Shown here: positions 59,686-64,000 of the stretch, piece by piece
How the letters are laid out: each line of letters starts with the position of its first letter
How positions within the stretch are numbered: position 1 is the first letter of the stretch
Assembly: GCF_023276435.1 (NCBI RefSeq)
Contig: NZ_JALLPO010000001.1
Coordinates: 248,001-312,000 of the forward strand
From: Sphaerisporangium perillae
Lineage (GTDB): Bacteria; Actinomycetota; Actinomycetes; Streptosporangiales; Streptosporangiaceae
Direction of reading: 5' to 3'
Length of the DNA stretch: 64,000 nucleotides
Program-made: the position numbers and the translations under genes
The notes under the pieces: generated by a model
What the model was told of the DNA's origin: nothing
Seen by the model: the letters and a program-made list of their open reading frames with translations, nothing else
The model's database searches: none

Positions 59686-59728
59686 CTTCTCGTTCTCCCC
59701 TCGATTGACTTCGTCGGGACTCTCCGCC

Positions 59729-59752
59729 CTACCCGCCCACTGCCCGCGAAAC
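59729..59752 (-). promoter_or_regulatory. SigB-like promoter of the PRC-barrel gene
   Basis: On the minus strand GTTTC (59752-59748), 13 nt, GGGTAG (59734-59729). Confidence 0.65.
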
Positions 59753-59891
59753 GTCGATGTGCGGACAGGCCCGTGTCACCCGAAGGTAAGTACGCCCCAT
59801 GACGACCCGTGACCCGCAGGTCGCCGGTGGGACGACACCGGGGCGGATGTCACGGGCACCCCCGAATTACCGCTAACCTAGACGTGGTCAG

Positions 59892-59968
59892 GCGCCGCTA
59901 GCTCAGTTGGTTAGAGCAGCTGACTCTTAATCAGCGGGTCCGGGGTTCGAGTCCCTGGCGGCGCACCA
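59892..59968 (+). tRNA. tRNA-Lys(CTT), second copy
   Basis: 77 nt including encoded CCA, identical to 36533-36609 throughout. The first 6 nt of the 3' flank and a later 40-nt block are also shared. Confidence 0.96.
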
Positions 59969-59986
59969 CGGCAACGGCCGATGACC

Positions 59987-60017
59987 TGGGCATTCTTCAC
60001 TTGACGGAGGGTGCCCA
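59987..60017 (+). terminator. Hairpin after the second tRNA-Lys
   Basis: TGGGCA/TGCCCA stem in the same context (GATGACCTGGGCATTC ... GGAGGGTGCCCACAGTC) as after the first tRNA-Lys, with a changed loop. Confidence 0.5.
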
Positions 60018-60102
60018 CAGTCATTTCCGGGCCTGTGCGGGGTCGTTGTGGGTCTTCCGCCGGCTCTGCTGCCAAGCAGGCCTCCCGTCATCCTGGTAAA
60101 TA

Positions 60103-60121
60103 TCCTACTATTCATGTAGGA
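60103..60121. promoter_or_regulatory. Palindrome upstream of the GNAT gene
   Basis: TCCTAC (60103-60108) and GTAGGA (60116-60121) around TATTCAT, in the AT-rich part of the GNAT upstream region. Could be an operator or a small RNA hairpin. Confidence 0.45.
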
Positions 60122-60181
60122 ATAGAGGTCATCTGGAAAGGGGCGGCATGCCCAAGGCGTAATCGTCATCGAGGTGACCGC

Positions 60182-60880
60182 GTGAGTGAGCCGCATCCGC
60201 TGGACAACCCCGCCTGGTCGTCTCTGACCGGGCCGCACGCGCACTTCGCCGAACGGCGCGGCAACGTGCTCCGCTACCCCGTCGACGTTGCCCCGTTCAT
60301 CGCGCTCCCCGAGAAGCCGGAGGCCGCCGACTGGGAGGAGGTCGAGGCGATGGCCGGTCCGGGCGCGCTGATCCCGCTCGCCGGGATGATCGGCCCGCCG
60401 CCGAGTGGGTGGGAGGTGATCACGAACGGGAAGGGCGTCCAGCTCGTCGACGACGGCGTGGCCGCCCGGCCGGATGGTGAGGCGGTCCGGCTGGGCGCCG
60501 AGGACGTGCCGGAGATGCTGGCCCTCGTCGAGCGCACCAAGCCGGGGCCGTTCCTGCCTCGCACGGTCGAGCTCGGCACCTACCTCGGCATCAGGCGCGG
60601 AGGCGTGCTGGTCGCGATGGCCGGTGAGCGGCTGCACCCGCCGGGGTGGACGGAGATCAGCGCGGTCTGCACCGACGAGGCGTTCCGCGGCCAAGGGCTC
60701 GCGACCCGGCTGGTGCTCGCCCTCGCCGCCGGCATCCGGGACCGGGGGGAGACGCCCTTCCTCCACGCGGCCGCGACCAACACCGGCGCCGTCCGCCTGT
60801 ACGAGTCGCTGGGGTTCCGGCTCCGCCGCACCGTCACGTTCCTTTCCGCGCGCGTCCCCGGGCAGGTGCCGGTCGCGTGA
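60182..60880 (+). CDS. GNAT N-acetyltransferase (FR47-like)
   Basis: 232 residues from GTG 60182. Acetyl-CoA-binding motif A in ISAVCTDEAFRGQGLATRLVLALAAGIRDRG (V-x5-RGxG near 165) and motif B in AAATNTGAVRLYESLGFRLRR. The N-terminal about 95 residues are a separate substrate-recognition half, as in other actinobacterial FR47-like proteins. Acceptor unknown. Confidence 0.9.
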   Translation: MSEPHPLDNPAWSSLTGPHAHFAERRGNVLRYPVDVAPFIALPEKPEAADWEEVEAMAGPGALIPLAGMIGPPPSGWEVITNGKGVQLVDDGVAARPDGEAVRLGAEDVPEMLALVERTKPGPFLPRTVELGTYLGIRRGGVLVAMAGERLHPPGWTEISAVCTDEAFRGQGLATRLVLALAAGIRDRGETPFLHAAATNTGAVRLYESLGFRLRRTVTFLSARVPGQVPVA

Positions 60881-61180
60881 GCGTGGCGCCGGCCGCGTTT
60901 CAGGGGCGGGCGGTGGAGGCGGTAGGCGCGGCCAGAGCGGCATTTATTTCATATGCCTGGAATGCCACCATGACCTGCCGGAACGCGCGACGGCGGCGTC
61001 GGGGCCAGAAACGGGGCGCATGGGTGCCGTAGAGGTGGGCATTCTTCCCGGGGCCCCTCGAGACGAAATTCCAAGCGCCAAGGGCGTGATCGTCGCTCTC
61101 GAGTGGGTAGGGCAGCACACCCTCTCGTGTCCCCGCCGGTCCGGCGGGACGCGGCAAAGACGAATCAGATGGAGGACATG

Positions 61181-62050
61181 GTGACGCCACCCAACCCTGA
61201 CAAGCCGAACGAAAGACTTTCGATCGGACCGGGCGGGCCACGCTGGCGTATCTCAGGCTCATCGATCTTCGCCGCCGGTGTCGTGCTGCTGGCGTCCGGC
61301 GGCGTGGGAGTGGCCGCGGCGTCCGCGGCCTCGCCTGTTTCCCCTCCGGTGGAGACCCCGACCCCCACGGCCACGATCAGCGAGACCCCCACCGGAACCC
61401 CGACGGAGACCCCCACGGTGCCTCCCACGGAAACCGGGACGCCCACTCCGACCCCCACGCCGACCGCCACCGCTCCGGCGGCGCCTGCCGTGGCGCCGTG
61501 GGCGTTCGTCGGCACGCTGCACGGCGAGTTCATCGTCCCGACGAAGGACCGCTGCGCTTTCCTGACCGTGTTCGCCCAGACGGGCCAGGCGACCACCGTG
61601 GCCGACGATTCGATCACCGTCCGGAGCGAGGACGGGTACGAGAAGGCGTACGCGATCAGCGACTCCACCCGCGTCATCGCGGGCCGCCGGGGCAACGACG
61701 AGATCAAGCAGGGAGACTGGGTCTCGCTGACCGCCTCGGCACAGGGCGACCCGGCGGCGGCCGGCTACATCGTGGACCTGTCGCGCCCGTCCAAGAAGTA
61801 CTGGCCGGGCAAGGGCTGGTGGCCCGGGAGTTACTTGCGGCCGAGCCAGACCAATTGGCGCACCCCCACGCCGTGCCCGACGCCGTCCCAGACGCCCACC
61901 GTGACCCCCACGGTGGTCCCGACCGTCACACCGACCGAGACCCCGACCGAGACCCCGACCGTCACGCCCACCGAATCGACGACGCCCACGGCGGAGTCCA
62001 CGCCCACGGTGACCGAGACGATCACGGTCACCCCGACCCCGGCCCCTTGA
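61181..62050 (+). CDS. Secreted Pro/Thr-rich protein with central DUF5666-like domain
   Basis: 289 residues from GTG 61181 (GGAGG 5 nt upstream; ATG 61169 and 61178 are alternatives). N-terminal hydrophobic segment about 28-50 (IFAAGVVLLASGGVGVAAA), a Thr/Pro-rich linker (TPTGTPTETPTVPPTETG), a globular domain about 105-210 (GTLHGEFIVPTKDRC, TVADDSITVRSEDGYEKAYA, QGDWVSLTAS) and a second Thr/Pro-rich tail. A surface or secreted protein; function unknown. Confidence 0.78.
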   Translation: MTPPNPDKPNERLSIGPGGPRWRISGSSIFAAGVVLLASGGVGVAAASAASPVSPPVETPTPTATISETPTGTPTETPTVPPTETGTPTPTPTPTATAPAAPAVAPWAFVGTLHGEFIVPTKDRCAFLTVFAQTGQATTVADDSITVRSEDGYEKAYAISDSTRVIAGRRGNDEIKQGDWVSLTASAQGDPAAAGYIVDLSRPSKKYWPGKGWWPGSYLRPSQTNWRTPTPCPTPSQTPTVTPTVVPTVTPTETPTETPTVTPTESTTPTAESTPTVTETITVTPTPAP

Positions 62051-62241
62051 GCGAGGCCTAGGCCACGACGCCCGCGGCACGGCACCACCGCGCCGCGGGC
62101 GTGCGGCCGAGGAAGAGACCGTACCGAGTGCCCGGCGCGCGGACCGGCGGATACGCGGCGAGGACGCCGGGATTCACGGGAAAGGCCATGGGTAGGGCTG
62201 GACTGAGCACGAAAGCACGCTGGGTGAGGCGGCCGGGCCGT

Positions 62242-62361
62242 ATGGAGCGCAATTTCAAGATCCGCCCTCTTGGCGGAGCGGCGGGATGCCTGACGATGAT
62301 CATCATCTCCGTCGTGCTGTCCGTGCTGCTCACGGTGCTGGTCAACGTGCTCTTGCGGTGA
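62242..62361 (+). CDS. 39-residue single-helix membrane peptide
   Basis: ATG 62242 to stop 62361: MERNFKIRPLGGAAGCLTMI followed by a hydrophobic helix to the end. Basic head plus one helix. Longer in-frame starts give Arg-rich, unlikely N-termini. Its last 20 nt overlap the convergent minus-strand peptide gene. Confidence 0.5.
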   Translation: MERNFKIRPLGGAAGCLTMIIISVVLSVLLTVLVNVLLR

Positions 62362-62470
62362 GCCGGTACCACAGGGCGAACCAGGCGGCGAGGACGACCA
62401 GCCCGCCCACGGAGCCGGCGTACATGATCACGTTGTACAGCCGGCGCACCGGAGGCGTGCGGCCGATCAA
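62342..62470 (-). CDS. 42-residue membrane peptide coupled to the secreted Cys-tail protein
   Basis: A TTG at 62470 overlaps the TGA of the upstream gene (TTGA), opening a frame with RTPPVRRLYNVIMYAGSVGG and a hydrophobic helix LVVLAAWFALWYRL. Internal ATG 62426 is an alternative start. The overlap and membrane character suggest a coupled partner, but no family is known. Confidence 0.45.
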   Translation of the reverse strand: MIGRTPPVRRLYNVIMYAGSVGGLVVLAAWFALWYRLTARAR

Positions 62471-62934
62471 CAGGCGGAGTCGCAGTCGCAGTCGCACTCG
62501 TCGGAGGCCTTCTGGCCGGCTGTGTCGGTCTGCGCGCTCGTACTGGTCTTCGCCTTCTTCGACGCGGCCTTCTTCTTGCCCTTGCCGGGATTGATGATGA
62601 TGACCTGCAGGTTGATGTTGCACACCTTGGCGTGCTTGCACAGGGCGTTCTGGATGCCGGTCGCGCCGCCCATGGTGTCGGACGAGGTGTGCTGGTAGCC
62701 CTGGTTGCTCGTGGGGCTGCGCACGGTGACCAGGTTGTTGTTGCGGGTGCCGTTCCCGACGCGGCCGTCGTCGCCGTCGCCGTCGTGCGGGCCTCTCGCC
62801 ATGCGCGAGGCCTCGGCGCTCGCCGGGAGCGGCGCGACGCCCTCGATGAGGACGAAGGACGCCGCCGCGCCCGCGAGCAGGCACAGAGCGAGCGTGGCTC
62901 TCGTGAGCGTTCGGCCGTCGTGCTGACGCGTCAT
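62467..62934 (-). CDS. Small secreted protein with GNG-RN-N motif and Cys/Asp tail
   Basis: 155 residues from ATG 62934 with AGGGGG upstream. Signal peptide about 1-40 (LALCLLAGAAASFVLIEGVAPLPASAEA). Mature part: GNGTRNNNLVTVRSPTSNQG, GYQHTSSDTMGGATGIQNALC, two Cys (CKHAKVC), then INLQVIIINPGKGKKKA, a Lys/Ala/Thr region, and the striking end DECDCDCDSAC. The central 60 residues are clearly paralogous to the gene at 63102-63479. Possibly a surface-assembling or metal-binding protein; unknown family. Confidence 0.72.
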   Translation of the reverse strand: MTRQHDGRTLTRATLALCLLAGAAASFVLIEGVAPLPASAEASRMARGPHDGDGDDGRVGNGTRNNNLVTVRSPTSNQGYQHTSSDTMGGATGIQNALCKHAKVCNINLQVIIINPGKGKKKAASKKAKTSTSAQTDTAGQKASDECDCDCDSAC

Positions 62935-63101
62935 AGTGTGTCGCCCCCTGCTGCGTCGCCATGGATCCCGGGCAGGCAGGTCCAAGATCCAGACCGGAGG
63001 CTCAGCGTATCGCCGGAGGCGGCCGACACCCCGTCTCCCGCGAACGGCGAGTGGCAGCCATTACCGCATCATTGCCATGGACGGTATGAGAAACGCACAG
63101 G

Positions 63102-63479
63102 TCATCGCCTGTCGGAGGCCTCATTGGAGACCCGGATCTTCTGGAATATCGTGCAGCGGCGGTGCTTCTTCTTGCACATGGCCGCCTGGGTTTGGGTGTA
63201 TCCGCCGATCACCGTGTTGGACACGGCCTGCAGGCCGTCGATAATCGTGGGGCTGTTGAGCGCCGCGTAGTTCTTGTTGCGCCTGCCGTTCCCCGCACGC
63301 ATGTCGTTGGGGCCGTGATCGCCGGTGGTGGCGTTCCACGCGGGCGCGTGACGCTTCGCCATCGCCTCGGCGGCGGCCGGCGACTGCGTGACCGCCGTCC
63401 ACGTCAGGACGGCGAGCAAGGTCAGCGGTACGCCGACGACCACGCCGGTGAGTGAGCGGTCCGCACGGTGACGAGCCAT
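63102..63479 (-). CDS. Small secreted protein, paralogue of 62467-62934
   Basis: 125 residues from ATG 63479. Signal peptide about 1-38 (GVVVGVPLTLLAVLTWTAV, cleavage near AAAEA). Mature GNGRRNKNYAALNSPTIIDG, LQAVSNTVIGGYTQTQAAMC, CKKKHRRC, TIFQKIRVS. Shares GNG-RN-N, SPT-G-Q-S-T-GG and CK-x5-C with its neighbour, but lacks the Cys/Asp tail. Layout (small, secreted, Asn/Gly/Gln/Thr-rich) recalls rodlins in streptomycetes, though no alignment supports homology. Confidence 0.72.
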   Translation of the reverse strand: MARHRADRSLTGVVVGVPLTLLAVLTWTAVTQSPAAAEAMAKRHAPAWNATTGDHGPNDMRAGNGRRNKNYAALNSPTIIDGLQAVSNTVIGGYTQTQAAMCKKKHRRCTIFQKIRVSNEASDRR

Positions 63480-63779
63480 GGTGCCGCACCTGCCTTTCCA
63501 GGTCATACGGTGGCGGATGCCACCGGGGCCGGACATCGGCAACGTGAGCCTCCTACCCCGCTCAGGCGTCCAGGTCCTGCTCCGGAGCTCGCGCACCGCA
63601 TGTCTTTGGTCACTCTTTGTCACGCCCTCGTGCAGGAGTGCGGGCGATGGCGGGGTCCTGAACGTGACCGGGACCGGCGTTGTCGCCGAGCCGCATGGAC
63701 ATATCTCCCCTGAACGGGAACACCGGCCGTGCCGGAAGCGGTTCGGCTGGGTGGGACCGAACACGGGGAGTGTGAGCGG

Positions 63780-64000
63780 GTGGCGGACAGCCGAACATCG
63801 AAGCGGGTGCTGGCGGGCGCCGTCGTGGCGGCGGCGGGATGGGCACTACGGGATGTCCCGGCGGAGCTGGGCGCGCGGCCCCTCCGGACGGGCGAGCGGC
63901 GGGCCGCTCGGATGCGAAGATCGCCGCAGTTCAAGGACGGCGTCTTCTACAACTCCATGCCGGGCCGGACCGAGGTGCCGGTCGTGCCGCCGCCGAACCT
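63780..64000 (+). CDS. MBL-fold metallohydrolase, N-terminal fragment (cut by window)
   Basis: GTG 63780 with GGGGAG upstream opens a frame to the window edge (73 codons). MRRSPQFKDGVFYNSMPGRT at about 48-67 matches the start of the NAPE-PLD-like / UlaG-like MBL-fold proteins (SPQFxDGxFxN). Preceded by a hydrophobic stretch VLAGAVVAAAGWAL that could anchor it. The catalytic HxHxDH motif would lie beyond the edge. The 300-bp gap 63480-63779 to its left shows no gene. Confidence 0.6.
   Translation, partial: MADSRTSKRVLAGAVVAAAGWALRDVPAELGARPLRTGERRAARMRRSPQFKDGVFYNSMPGRTEVPVVPPPN

Noticed and set aside
60881-61168. Gene between GNAT and the Pro/Thr-rich secreted protein
   Set aside because: Only short frames with no ribosome site; an imperfect GGCATTT/ATATGCC hairpin near 60938-60957 is the sole structure seen.

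Overview
This window is GC-rich actinomycete DNA. The gene content, the actinobacteria-only families (WhiJ-type XRE + DUF397 + anti-sigma ATPase trio, S-adenosyl methyltransferase of the PF04672 type, DUF6458, DUF4235, DUF6328, BON/PRC-barrel stress proteins) and the c-di-AMP riboswitch suggest a Streptosporangiaceae-like organism (Nonomuraea/Streptosporangium/Sphaerisporangium type). That placement is inference: there is no rRNA or other phylogenetic marker here. Nothing looks like a prophage, plasmid or intact insertion sequence, so the window reads as ordinary chromosome arm.

Layout. 1-3.7 kb: 3' end of a regulon on the minus strand with an ABC exporter and, upstream of it, an unannotated 47-residue peptide gene; then an MfpA/Qnr-like pentapeptide protein. 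3.9-7.1 kb: LacI-controlled CUT1 sugar importer; its likely repressor gene lies 15 kb away (19.0-20.3 kb) and carries the same 14-bp operator. 7.3-13.5 kb: two regulator/MFS efflux pairs (DUF5937/ArsR-like + MFS; MarR + MFS), a SnoaL-like protein and a quinone-oxidoreductase. 13.7-15.4 kb: WhiJ-type developmental trio. 15.7-19 kb: TetR, methyltransferase, MmyB-type regulator and SDR. 20.3-28.9 kb: IclR-controlled SsuABC/TauABC-type importer, benzaldehyde-dehydrogenase-like enzyme, CynX-type MFS and an amino-acid/amide-type binding protein, probably uptake and oxidation of a small aromatic or organic acid. 29.1-34.5 kb: secreted GDPD, cysteine dioxygenase + amidohydrolase under a second LacI, membrane protein, OsmC. 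34.5-36.3 kb: a five-hairpin candidate RNA, then a c-di-AMP riboswitch in front of a secreted barrel-fold cell-wall protein. 36.5-50.6 kb: tRNA-Lys, surface proteins, deacetylase/glycosyltransferase, esterase, phosphoesterase, ABC-F, NlpC/P60 hydrolase, TetR operon, AzlCD. 50.7-59.7 kb: a dense block of small stress-type genes, several preceded by SigB-like promoters (GTTT-N13/14-GGGTA). 59.9-64 kb: second, identical tRNA-Lys, GNAT, Pro/Thr-rich secreted protein, two paralogous small secreted proteins of unknown family, and the start of an MBL-fold hydrolase.

Themes. Regulation is unusually readable: palindromic operators are visible next to LacI (two), IclR, MarR and TetR genes. Several genes are preceded by mini-ORFs whose stop codon overlaps the start codon as ATGA, suggesting termination-reinitiation. 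Short tandem repeats recur at gene ends and inside one LacI effector domain. A pure G31/C30 homopolymer block at 56.8 kb is either an assembly artefact or a very odd hairpin.

The strongest candidates for something undescribed are the 47-residue peptide/exporter pair (2.1 kb), the five-hairpin RNA (34.6 kb), the paralogous secreted GNG-RN-N proteins with a Cys/Asp tail (62.3-63.5 kb), and the repeat-expanded LacI. All functions are read from sequence motifs only; no database search was run.
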